DNA from: a virus
DNA: 29,084 bases
Strand: one strand, 5' to 3'
Virus record (IMG/VR): IMGVR_UViG_3300003177_000011
Span: 1 to 29,084 of that record
Part shown: positions 7,071 through 14,028 of the stretch, one piece after another
Numbering within the stretch: position 1 is the stretch's first letter
Layout of the letters: every line of letters starts with the position of its first letter
Position numbers and translations under genes: made by a program
Notes under the pieces: generated by a model
Database searches by the model: none
The model's input: the letters and a program-made list of their open reading frames with translations, nothing else
What the model was told of the DNA's origin: nothing

Positions 7071-8170
7071 CGTGTACTCTCAATAGGGGTTCTTTTGTCT
7101 GTTAATGGAACTAAAACAGGAACACCATCAGGTCGAGTTAACATTGCTTCTAACTTTTCATCTTTTGGTCGCAACTTTAGAATTTTTGTCATTGGAATAA
7201 GTTTTTCAACATATAAATCTTTTTTAGGAATTTTACGATTAAGATATTTTTTAACTTCATCTTCATCAATCCACTTTCTGTTTCGTTTAGACTCAACTAA
7301 TTTAAAACCATCAATTTTTTCACCTTGACTTGCTAACTCTAGAGCTTTATCTTCAATAGCTTTAATAAAACTAACTATTAAATCTTTATTCTTCATTATC
7401 TTTATAATATGTTCAACATCTATTTTGTCAACATTACCATCAATATCTTCTAAGTTGTCAAAAGAACCTTTAACAACATCATTAACATGATTATGTAAAG
7501 CTTCACAATTAACTTTATGCTGACACCATGCACAGGCTTTTTCTGATGGGTTAAAAGTCGTATTCCCACTTACAATAGAACTACTAACACTTTTAGCTAC
7601 ATCTTGAAATGTCATTAAATCATCGATACTTAATTCCCAAGTGTCAATATGTCCTATCCGTGTTTGTACAATATGCAAAGTTATTGTCTCAATATCATAA
7701 ATTGTATCAAGCTCGTGTACAGCACCTAAAGCATAAAGCATTAGTTGTGTATTATTTTCAGCCATCACAATACCATGTCCTGTTTTTAAGTCCATAACAT
7801 GCAAATGGTTACCATTTAACACCGTTGCATCTGAAGTACCAAACTGACCCTCAGATATAAAACCTAAATTGAATTGTTCTTCAATAAGAACAACACTATT
7901 TTTATCAATGAATGAGTTTACATAATCACAATACTCTACTGCACACTCCAACATTTCAAAGTCAACAATAAACTTTACACCTTGCTCTTCATGTTCTTGT
8001 CCGACATCAATAAAAACACCTTTAAGTAGTTGTTCACCCAAATAGTGAACATTTGTACCCCATATTGAGGCACTGTTTGAAGTGTTTTCATACTTCTCAA
8101 TAGCTTTAACTGATGCTGTACAGTTGAGCCATCGAGAAGAACTTGATGGACTTAATCTTGCGTGTTGCAT
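7049..8170 (-). CDS. DUF2800 RecB-like PD-(D/E)XK nuclease with Fe-S cysteines
   Basis: A 373-residue protein of the DUF2800/PDDEXK_1 family, a Cas4/AddB-like exonuclease that would work with the ssDNA-binding protein in phage recombination. Seen directly: N-terminal ARLSPSSSSRWLNC (the family start, with Cys17), GTSDA with Asp114, HVMDLKTG with Asp127 and Lys129, and the QLMLYALG helix (QxxxY). The later cluster CAWCQHKVNC gives Cys213, Cys216 and Cys222. With Cys17 this makes the one-plus-three cysteine set of Fe-S-containing RecB-type nucleases. Its ATG overlaps by one base the stop of the upstream small gene. No annealing protein (RecT/Erf) is recognised in the window, so end-resection for a host or unseen annealase is inferred. 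Confidence 0.9.
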   Translation of the reverse strand: MQHARLSPSSSSRWLNCTASVKAIEKYENTSNSASIWGTNVHYLGEQLLKGVFIDVGQEHEEQGVKFIVDFEMLECAVEYCDYVNSFIDKNSVVLIEEQFNLGFISEGQFGTSDATVLNGNHLHVMDLKTGHGIVMAENNTQLMLYALGAVHELDTIYDIETITLHIVQTRIGHIDTWELSIDDLMTFQDVAKSVSSSIVSGNTTFNPSEKACAWCQHKVNCEALHNHVNDVVKGSFDNLEDIDGNVDKIDVEHIIKIMKNKDLIVSFIKAIEDKALELASQGEKIDGFKLVESKRNRKWIDEDEVKKYLNRKIPKKDLYVEKLIPMTKILKLRPKDEKLEAMLTRPDGVPVLVPLTDKRTPIESTREMFSEG

Positions 8171-8523
8171 TATTTTAACTCTTCTAAATCTTTTGCTAGA
8201 GATACATAATCTTTTTCAGCAACTTCAGTAAGTTTATCTGCATATTTTGAAATGGCTGTTTTTACTTCACTTCTACCAACAGATTGTGCCTTATCTCGTG
8301 CTAAATCTTTTAATGTTCCAAGTTTAACATCATCGACTAATTTTTTAGGCTGTTCTGATATGTTCTCAGGCTTCTCAGCTTGTTTTCTTTCTTTAGGAAT
8401 AGCATTAGCTACCTTAGCTGTTTTTTTAGCTTCAGGGGCTTTATTTAGAAGTGATGTTAAAAGCTTAATTGCTTCCGATACTTCTGTTGAACTTTTTGTG
8501 TCTATCTCAATTTGAATTTTCAT
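8170..8523 (-). CDS. Hypothetical protein upstream of DUF2800
   Basis: An unrecognised 117-residue protein. The first 30 residues (MKIQIEIDTKSSTEVSEAIK, then LLTSLLNKAP) form a strand plus helix, residues 33-60 are low-complexity, rich in Lys, Ala, Pro and Glu, and the last 45 (KDLARDKAQSVGRSEVKTAI onward) form a helical segment. That reads like a two-part adaptor with a flexible linker. It is translationally linked to the nuclease gene, so a partner of the recombination enzymes is likely but unproven. AAGGAT precedes the ATG. The upstream gap holds a 12-bp palindrome TATTGTACAATA at 8551-8562, which on the minus strand contains a TACAAT -10-like box. Confidence 0.75.
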   Translation of the reverse strand: MKIQIEIDTKSSTEVSEAIKLLTSLLNKAPEAKKTAKVANAIPKERKQAEKPENISEQPKKLVDDVKLGTLKDLARDKAQSVGRSEVKTAISKYADKLTEVAEKDYVSLAKDLEELK

Positions 8524-8616
8524 CTTTCATCCTTTTAGTTTTTGTAACTGTATTGTACAATAAGTTTCCTTAATAAAACTTAAAACCTATTAACCTTTTA
8601 TTCCTCCTTTGTAAAT

Positions 8617-10989
8617 TTAAAAATCATCTAATGTTAAGTCATCAAAAATTGAAGTAATTAACTGCTCCTCATTTTCTGTAAATGGTGCAAGTGTTACTTC
8701 GTAATATTTTGTAGGTTTCCCATTTATTTTTAAGCTTTTGCTTTTCTGAGAGACAAAATGCTTTACTAACTTTTCAGAATACTTGCCAACATCAAGAGCA
8801 TCTATTTCGCCTAATTTATTATTAAAATAATTTTCAATGTCTCCTCTTCGCTTGTAGTAATAGCTACCTCGATGACTAACAACATTCCCACTATCTCTAG
8901 CTGAAGACTTTGTTTCATCAATAAAATCCTCACTTATTTCAAATAAGAGTTCATCCAAGTCAGTATTTAAAGGCAGTCTATATTTTTCCTGTAAAGTTCT
9001 TAGCTCGTTAATACCCTCGTCACTTTCTAAGGCTTCTTTAAAAAGCGATAAAAGTTTCACACGGACATGGTCTGTATAACGACTACTATCTTTTCTAAAG
9101 AGTTCTCCCTCACTTACAGTGTGCTTCATTTCGTTTTTACTTAGCTCTATTTGTAAAAACCTGTTGTATAACTCATCTGAGTTGTTCCTAGTGGCATTTG
9201 AATGTGTTGAGGTTAAAGCTGTAAAATGTAGTGGTAGTATTTGTGTTCCACCACTTGCACCAAATTGGTCGATATGTAACTCTTTATCCATATCTTTAAT
9301 CTCTGCCTCTAAAGCTTTATTTGCTTCATCAATTAAAAGCAGTCCGCTGTTGCGGATACCGCTCACAACATCACTACCAATACCTTTATCCCCTCGCATA
9401 CCGTTAAGTAGTCTTGCCATAGTTACTTTTTGAAAATACAAATGTGTAAATATTTCAGACTTACCTGCATTTGATGGTGCAATAATCATAAGTCTATTAA
9501 GTTTTTGCTCTTTAAGTTTTATTGTTAAAGCCATTAGTTTTACAATGTCGTATAGCTTTCCAGCCCAAACATCTTCAAAAAATTCTTTAACAATATCTTC
9601 ATCCACTTCACTTTCAACCAAGTCGTGGAGAGGATTAAAGCGAATTACAAAAGCATCGACTGAAACACCTTTTTGTTTTTCTAGTCCAAAATGTAAATGA
9701 GTGTTGATTGTATAATCAGGTACTCGTTGATAATCTGAAATAGTTTTAATATTCATTTTAAGTTTTGGGAACTCTTCTTTTGAGTAGTGATACCCATAAG
9801 ATGCTAAAATCTCTTTAAGCATTGTAGGGCTAATATCTGAAATTATTTTGTTACCAATACGAAGTAAATATTTATTGTTTAGTCGATAAATGTCAAACTC
9901 TGTTGATTTTTCTAACTCTGTTTCAGGTTCAACAAACTTAACAACTTTTTTCCATTTAACTTTATCAGGTTTACCTGTAAGTTCTTTTGACTTAACACAA
10001 AGGGCTTCCAAAATCTCATTACGAACAGTATCATCTTTTTTGATTGTAGTGTTTAATCGCTGTGACTGTAAATCATCTGCCAAACTTTCAAGCTCCTCAA
10101 CATCTTCTGCATCGTTTAAAGTTTTAAACACTTCTAAAATTTTACCCTCGTTTGCTAAAGACTTTAAGGTCTTGTAAGTTATTTGTCCGTTTGATTTAAA
10201 ATTACCATTTCTCCATTTTCGCTCATTTAAGTCAGGATGATTATCTGAATATCTTGTGCAAGTTTTTTGGAATAATTTTAAACCTTGTTCACTTCCACAA
10301 AATCTATCATACATCGCCATACCAAACTTTAACCATCCTGTATCCCATCCATAAATTTCAATAGGTATTTGTTTACACAGCTCCACAACCTCTTCAAAAG
10401 GCATCTGCTCATTTTTAATAGCTTCAAATAACCCATCGTCATTGTTGTCTGTAAAATCACTATCAACATTTACTCTATCTCGCATACACAAAACATCGAG
10501 CATTATCTCTTCCCAAGAATTAATTACAAGTGAGTCAAAACTGTTTTCGTCCCATCGGTATTGGTTTAACTCTTTTTGTTTATTTAAAACTGTCGTACCA
10601 ACTATTGGAATTACAGATTGAAAACCTGCATAAATATCAACACCTTTAAATCCATGATTACCAATGACCATTTCAGGATATTTATTTTCAAAGATATAAT
10701 GCAAACCTCCACTAGGTGTTACAACTGATGGTTCAGGCATAGTTGTGAGCTGTAATTTTTTAACAAGTTCTTCAAATTGACAACCATCAACATAAGTATC
10801 GGCATCAATAACAATTAAATTTTTAGGAACTATTGCGACATAACCTGTTGCCTTGTCATCCCAGTTTTCATTTTCTCGTTTTTCGTAAACTCCCTCTTTT
10901 ACAGAGAATTTTTTATTCTTTACAGATTTTTGTAATATAAAACCTAAAGCTTTATATTTTCCATAAGCATCTTTTAATACATCGTTCAT
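8617..10989 (-). CDS. Primase-polymerase / SF3 helicase fusion
   Basis: A 790-residue replication protein. N-terminal AEP/Prim-Pol domain (about 1-140): LIVIDADTY (Asp62, Asp64), then VVTPSGGLHYIF with His97 and the basic VIGNHGFKGVDIYAG stretch. Residues about 198-280 (FEEVVELCKQIPIEIYGWDT through KWRNGNFKSNGQITY) match the PriCT-like linker. C-terminal SF3/D5-type helicase: Walker A APSNAGKS at 504-511, Walker B LLLIDEAN at 552-557 (Asp554, Glu555), later TALTSTHSNATRNNSDELYNR with a probable arginine finger. It would both lay primers and unwind the fork. The start is supported by GGAGGA 5 bases before the ATG. The gene sits directly beside the iteron block, so it or a partner may open the origin. 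The leader contains a foldable element (11031-11115). Confidence 0.93.
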   Translation of the reverse strand: MNDVLKDAYGKYKALGFILQKSVKNKKFSVKEGVYEKRENENWDDKATGYVAIVPKNLIVIDADTYVDGCQFEELVKKLQLTTMPEPSVVTPSGGLHYIFENKYPEMVIGNHGFKGVDIYAGFQSVIPIVGTTVLNKQKELNQYRWDENSFDSLVINSWEEIMLDVLCMRDRVNVDSDFTDNNDDGLFEAIKNEQMPFEEVVELCKQIPIEIYGWDTGWLKFGMAMYDRFCGSEQGLKLFQKTCTRYSDNHPDLNERKWRNGNFKSNGQITYKTLKSLANEGKILEVFKTLNDAEDVEELESLADDLQSQRLNTTIKKDDTVRNEILEALCVKSKELTGKPDKVKWKKVVKFVEPETELEKSTEFDIYRLNNKYLLRIGNKIISDISPTMLKEILASYGYHYSKEEFPKLKMNIKTISDYQRVPDYTINTHLHFGLEKQKGVSVDAFVIRFNPLHDLVESEVDEDIVKEFFEDVWAGKLYDIVKLMALTIKLKEQKLNRLMIIAPSNAGKSEIFTHLYFQKVTMARLLNGMRGDKGIGSDVVSGIRNSGLLLIDEANKALEAEIKDMDKELHIDQFGASGGTQILPLHFTALTSTHSNATRNNSDELYNRFLQIELSKNEMKHTVSEGELFRKDSSRYTDHVRVKLLSLFKEALESDEGINELRTLQEKYRLPLNTDLDELLFEISEDFIDETKSSARDSGNVVSHRGSYYYKRRGDIENYFNNKLGEIDALDVGKYSEKLVKHFVSQKSKSLKINGKPTKYYEVTLAPFTENEEQLITSIFDDLTLDDF

Positions 10990-11030
10990 TTATTTCCTCC
11001 GTAGGACTTCTAGTTTTTTAAAGTCTTTTA

Positions 11031-11115
11031 AGAGAAGTGTCCAAAGCTCTCTTAAATAATCAAGACTTAACGAGTGACTCCGAAGAGTTCACTTTGAGCT
11101 TTGGACACTCGTTAA
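11031..11115 (-). promoter_or_regulatory. Foldable leader with mutually exclusive stems upstream of the primase-helicase
   Basis: Perfect 14-bp arms AGTGTCCAAAGCTC (11036-11049) and GAGCTTTGGACACT (11096-11109) enclose a second perfect 10-bp pair whose right arm overlaps the first: TTAACGAGTG (11067-11076) with CACTCGTTAA (11106-11115). A smaller hairpin, AGTGACTC-CGAA-GAGTTCACT (11073-11093), lies inside. The two large helices share 11106-11109 and cannot both form fully. The element ends about 30 bases before the GGAGGA site, so it could act in RNA as an attenuator or in DNA as part of the origin. Confidence 0.5.
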
Positions 11116-11157
11116 ATTTTGATAGTGTAATTTTATCAAATAATTAGTGAAAAAACA

Positions 11158-11573
11158 AGGTAGTAACCTGTTTTTGGGATTTAGTGACCGTTACTACCTA
11201 ACAAACCTCGTTGACACCGTACTTTGAAGCAAAGGTAGTAAGGTAGTAACCATTTTTGCACTGTTTGTTCTGTACAACTATTTTTTTTTTTTCTAAAAAA
11301 AAAAAAAATTATATATGTACACCCTGAAACCCATTACTACCTTACTACCTTGTGTAAGAAAGCCCTATATATAGGGCTTTTTGAGGTAGTAACTTAGGTA
11401 GTAACGAGGTAGTAAAAAAAGAGTCGGTTACTACCTTTTTGCTGTTTTTGGTGTATTTTTACATAAAAAAGTCAAAAATACTCACTTTTTTCTTTATATT
11501 CGTTTAAGTTTCAATTTCAAAAAATTTAGAAAATTTTTTGAAAATCTCTCAAAATTTAGAGCCGTTACTACCT
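11158..11573. other. Iteron cluster with A/T tract: candidate replication origin
   Basis: Eleven copies of AGGTAGTAAC or its truncated form. Forward copies begin at 11158, 11233, 11241, 11384, 11396 and 11407; reverse copies begin at 11190, 11334, 11342, 11427 and 11564. The tandem pair at 11232-11249 (AAGGTAGTAAGGTAGTAA) is an 18-bp perfect inverted repeat of 11334-11351. These arms flank twelve T, CT and fourteen A at 11281-11308, a plausible unwinding element. Three forward copies are spaced 12 and 11 bp, close to one helical turn. A 22-bp palindrome lies at 11359-11380. No gene is seen in 10990-11669. The layout is that of iteron origins beside an initiator or helicase gene. Confidence 0.65.
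11359..11380. repeat. 22-bp perfect palindrome
   Basis: AAAGCCCTATA followed by its exact complement TATAGGGCTTT. On the plus strand it runs into five T, like a rho-independent terminator, but no plus-strand gene lies upstream. It sits between iterons, so a cruciform or binding site in the origin is more likely. Confidence 0.6.
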
Positions 11574-11580
11574 TTTTGCA

Positions 11581-11653
11581 AAATTACGACTAAATGAAGC
11601 CACTTTTTTGGCTAAATATTTAGAAGCGTAGGAGCTCCATTTAATCGTAATTT
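11581..11653. repeat. Imperfect 16-bp inverted repeat at the edge of the gene-free block
   Basis: AAATTACGACTAAATG (11581-11596) pairs with CATTTAATCGTAATTT (11638-11653) with one mismatch. An 8-bp palindrome, GGAGCTCC, lies at 11631-11638. It lies between the last iteron and the end of the leftward gene at 11670, so it may serve as a terminator for that operon or as an origin border. Confidence 0.45.
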
Positions 11654-11669
11654 CACTTCTAAAAACTTA

Positions 11670-11942
11670 TTATTCTTTATCTTTTTCAAATTTCAAAAGC
11701 TTAATTTTCATATCAAAAAGTTCTTTTTCAAGCTCTTCAATTTGATAAAATAAGTTATCATTATCACATTCTAAGCTTTCTATTCTATCTAAAAGTTCTG
11801 TTATATCTATATAATTATATGTGTCATTGTTCTCACAATCATAATAATTCACAATTTCTCGCATGAACTCTTTGGTTATTTTTATCTCTTCTTTACCGTG
11901 AATTAATAGGTACATTTCACCACCTAAATATTGTTTAAACAT
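11670..11942 (-). CDS. Hypothetical coiled-coil protein
   Basis: A 90-residue acidic protein that I do not recognise. Residues about 45-90 (DITELLDRIESLECDNDNLF to KLLKFEKDKE) show heptad spacing of Leu and Ile typical of a coiled coil; the N-terminal half has a strand-like YLLIHGKEEIKI. AAAAGGA lies 7 bases before the ATG, and the start overlaps the end of the upstream gene by 8 bases. Last gene before the iteron block. Confidence 0.7.
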   Translation of the reverse strand: MFKQYLGGEMYLLIHGKEEIKITKEFMREIVNYYDCENNDTYNYIDITELLDRIESLECDNDNLFYQIEELEKELFDMKIKLLKFEKDKE

Positions 11943-12177
11943 TGTTTTTTCCTTTTAGAACAGTTATAAGACTATCTCTTAATTCTCGCAACTGTTCATT
12001 ATGTGCTTTATTAATAACTTTAAGCTCTTCTACAAAATAACTAATATCTTCTATATAACACTCTTTTAATAGTCTTAAATCGCTCAAAGATATAGTTACT
12101 TCTTCAACCCCTAACTCGCTCCAAACATCAATTTGTTTATACAAATCTTCTAAATTATTTTCAGCATGCACTTTCAT
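11935..12177 (-). CDS. Hypothetical small acidic protein
   Basis: An unrecognised 80-residue protein, largely helical and acidic. A strand EEVTISLSDLRLL at about residues 25-37 is followed by a long helix (ECYIEDISYFVEELKVINKA). AGGAG lies 7 bases before the ATG, inside the overlapping upstream 57-residue gene. It is coupled to the genes on both sides. No function can be assigned. Confidence 0.7.
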   Translation of the reverse strand: MKVHAENNLEDLYKQIDVWSELGVEEVTISLSDLRLLKECYIEDISYFVEELKVINKAHNEQLRELRDSLITVLKGKNNV

Positions 12178-12334
12178 GGTGTACTCCTATTCCTTTATAA
12201 AATCTCTCAAATTTTAGCTTCTGAGTTAACTTAAAGTTTCTAAACTGTTGCATAAGCTCCAATCTATATAAAACTTCCCTTATGCTTTTACCTTTGTTAA
12301 GTTTACATATTTCCATTTCCATTTTAGGACTCAT
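12161..12334 (-). CDS. 57-residue basic small protein
   Basis: A short gene read as MSPKMEMEICKLNKGKSIRE and then VLYRLELMQQFRNFKL. AAGGAG lies 7 bases before the chosen ATG at 12334; an ATG five bases earlier opens only a two-codon frame. It overlaps the next gene by 17 bases, and its ATG overlaps the TGA of an upstream micro-frame (ATGA). The middle, about residues 10-30, resembles a small helix-turn-helix-like basic helical protein, but this is not firm. Confidence 0.55.
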   Translation of the reverse strand: MSPKMEMEICKLNKGKSIREVLYRLELMQQFRNFKLTQKLKFERFYKGIGVHHESAC

Positions 12335-12411
12335 AACATTTCTCCTTGTAGGTTCTCAATAAGTAAAACCTCATGTGCTTCATACCATGTTTCTGTATAA
12401 TCTAATAACAT
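12331..12411 (-). CDS. 26-residue micro-ORF, possible leader peptide
   Basis: It starts at ATG 12411 with AGAGGAG 7 bases upstream, encodes MLLDYTETWYEAHEVLLIEN and LQGEML, and stops at a TGA overlapping the next ATG. The ribosome binding site of the following gene lies in its last codons. It is either a real microprotein or a translational coupler. The strong site and the ATGA junction support translation; length and absence of a known family limit confidence. Confidence 0.4.
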   Translation of the reverse strand: MLLDYTETWYEAHEVLLIENLQGEML

Positions 12412-12484
12412 TTTATAACTCCTCTATGGTAAATCTACCACTTTTAATATCTTTTCTAGTTTCAGCTGTATTTTGCCCTAACCA

Positions 12485-12631
12485 TTACCCTAAATACTTC
12501 ATTGTTGTTCTACTATAATCCCAATCATAGCTAATAAATGCAACTCCAAAAGAAGTTCCAATAATGTAGTGGTTTGCACCAAAAACAGATACTTTAAGCC
12601 CAAGTTTTTTAAATTTTGATAAATCTTTCAT
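12485..12631 (-). CDS. 48-residue hypothetical protein
   Basis: A frame from ATG 12631, preceded by AAGGAT at about 8 bases, to a TAA at 12485. The sequence MKDLSKFKKLGLKVSVFGAN then HYIIGTSFGVAFISYDWDYS looks like two short beta strands after a basic helix. It starts 11 bases after the end of the larger leftward gene at 12643 and fits the operon. No family is recognised. About 70 bases downstream (12412-12484) hold no gene that I can support. Confidence 0.55.
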   Translation of the reverse strand: MKDLSKFKKLGLKVSVFGANHYIIGTSFGVAFISYDWDYSRTTMKYLG

Positions 12632-12642
12632 CTTAAATCCTT

Positions 12643-12999
12643 TTAGTTTGTAATATATCTAACATCAGATATTAGTTCTTTAATATCTGATAAAGTTAAC
12701 TCATTGGGAATAGGTAAAGTTTCTCCTAATGAGTTAATACCTCCTGTAAGCACCATTGCACCAAATAAGGGATAATCATAACCAAACACTATTCGACCAT
12801 AATTACCCTGTTTAACCATTCCATCATCATCTACAAAAATACTTAAATCGTGACCTTTATAGTTAATTCTAACAACATCAAAAGTACTACACTCTAAATA
12901 TTTATAATAATCTTTATATGTGTCAATACTTCCTTTAAATACCAGTGTTGTGTATCTCCCATCACTTTCAATCTCTTTACTTACAAAAACTTCTATCAT
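12643..12999 (-). CDS. Hypothetical protein, possibly DUF3846-like
   Basis: A soluble protein of 118 residues from ATG 12999. I prefer this start to the ATG at 13023 because AAAGGA lies just before it, and it removes an overlap with the upstream gene. Strand-rich N-terminus (MIEVFVSKE, TTLVFKGS), then SIFVDDDGMVKQGNYGRIVF, YDYPLFGAMVLTGG and LPIPNELTLSDIKELI. The pattern of a short acidic loop followed by a GxPLFGxxVLTG stretch recalls DUF3846 of phages and plasmids, but this is a weak impression. The function of that family is unknown. Confidence 0.6.
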   Translation of the reverse strand: MIEVFVSKEIESDGRYTTLVFKGSIDTYKDYYKYLECSTFDVVRINYKGHDLSIFVDDDGMVKQGNYGRIVFGYDYPLFGAMVLTGGINSLGETLPIPNELTLSDIKELISDVRYITN

Positions 13000-13009
13000 A
13001 ATAAATCCT

Positions 13010-13270
13010 TTATAATTCGCCATATTTTAAAACATTAAACATTGTTTCTCTAAACCCTACAACATTTTGCACACTGTATGAGACAACCTTTATAGTTTCG
13101 CCAATCTTTGCACCTAAACTTATTGAGTTCCCTTGCATAATGTCATCTACACCCTGTTTGGATGTGAAGACATTAAGAGCAACCCAACTTCTTTGCCCAA
13201 CTTGTTTTACAATATAAAAAGTTTTTGGTGTTTTTTCTATAATGTAAATCCATCCTTTACGAAGTTGCAT
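13010..13270 (-). CDS. Hypothetical beta-rich small protein
   Basis: An 86-residue protein of alternating strands (KGWIYIIEKTPKTFYIVKQV, RSWVALNVFTSK, GETIKVVSYSVQNVVG), suggesting a small barrel or SH3-like fold. GGAGGA lies 5 bases before the ATG, inside the end of the upstream gene, with a 14-base overlap. No family recognised. Confidence 0.65.
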   Translation of the reverse strand: MQLRKGWIYIIEKTPKTFYIVKQVGQRSWVALNVFTSKQGVDDIMQGNSISLGAKIGETIKVVSYSVQNVVGFRETMFNVLKYGEL

Positions 13271-14018
13271 GTTTTCCTCCTTTAAGTTTTTGTTCCAAAG
13301 CTTTAATATCTTTATCTAAAACCAAATTTATTAACTCCTTATTACTAAAATCAGGAGTGCCAAAATTTGCAACTAATTTCCTTTTATACTCAATTTCTAA
13401 AAGTCTTAGTATCCCTCTTCTAAAAAATGGTATGCCTAAAATTATTCCAAACTTTTTAAAGTCTATAAAATCATCATATCCTTTAACTTTCATAACAACC
13501 TTACATGAAGTGTTTTTTCCTCCAGACTTTCTAAATGCAAAAACAACATTTATCTCAACTAAAAATCCTTGCTCTTCAAGGATTGAACATATTGCAAGTA
13601 ACTTACTCGCATTTTTCTTTACAATCCCTAAATCAGCTTTGTGTGAATAACTACCTTGAATGTTTAAGATAATAAATTTATCATCTTTAACTGTGACTTC
13701 TTTTAACCATGCTTCAGGTAAACCACTTAACACTGCCCCAATATCAAAGAAATCACCAACAACATCCATTGCATAATATGTAGTATTAATTATTTGCTCT
13801 TCAAACAAATCTACATATTTTTTAGTATAATCTTTAATCTCTTTTGTCGCATCTTTGTTTCCAGTAGAGAGATACTCCTCAAATTCTTTCCAATTATATG
13901 TCCCAAAAAACTCTTCATCTTTACTTTGTAAACACTCTCTTGATGGCTTATCAGAATTTAAGTCTAAATATCTCTTAAATTCTGAAACATTGTTAAATTC
14001 TTTTATTATTTCTTTCAT
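13257..14018 (-). CDS. Probable partner protein of the phage MoxR-like ATPase
   Basis: A 253-residue protein without a recognised catalytic motif. The segment YYAMDVVGDFFDIGAVLSGL and PEAWL recalls the DVxGxxxDVxxYLxGxPExW pattern of phage proteins often encoded next to CobS/MoxR-like ATPases (DUF7192-type). The middle has strands (KFIILNIQGSYSHK, FLVEINVVFAFRKSG, KVVMKVKGYDD) that could form a von Willebrand A-like sheet, but a clear MIDAS DxSxS motif is not visible. It starts 10 bases after the ATPase gene. Known MoxR systems pair the ATPase with a vWA-type adaptor that recruits targets, so a substrate adaptor is the best guess from family pattern and context. Confidence 0.6.
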   Translation of the reverse strand: MKEIIKEFNNVSEFKRYLDLNSDKPSRECLQSKDEEFFGTYNWKEFEEYLSTGNKDATKEIKDYTKKYVDLFEEQIINTTYYAMDVVGDFFDIGAVLSGLPEAWLKEVTVKDDKFIILNIQGSYSHKADLGIVKKNASKLLAICSILEEQGFLVEINVVFAFRKSGGKNTSCKVVMKVKGYDDFIDFKKFGIILGIPFFRRGILRLLEIEYKRKLVANFGTPDFSNKELINLVLDKDIKALEQKLKGGKHATS

Positions 14019-14028
14019 AACTTACTCT

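Noticed and set aside
11281-11308. Assembly artefact from the poly-T/poly-A tract
   Set aside because: It sits centred between perfect inverted iterons, which argues for a real feature, although its exact length is uncertain.
11359-11380. Rho-independent terminator
   Set aside because: The T-run is on the plus strand but no plus-strand gene precedes it; treated as an origin palindrome instead.
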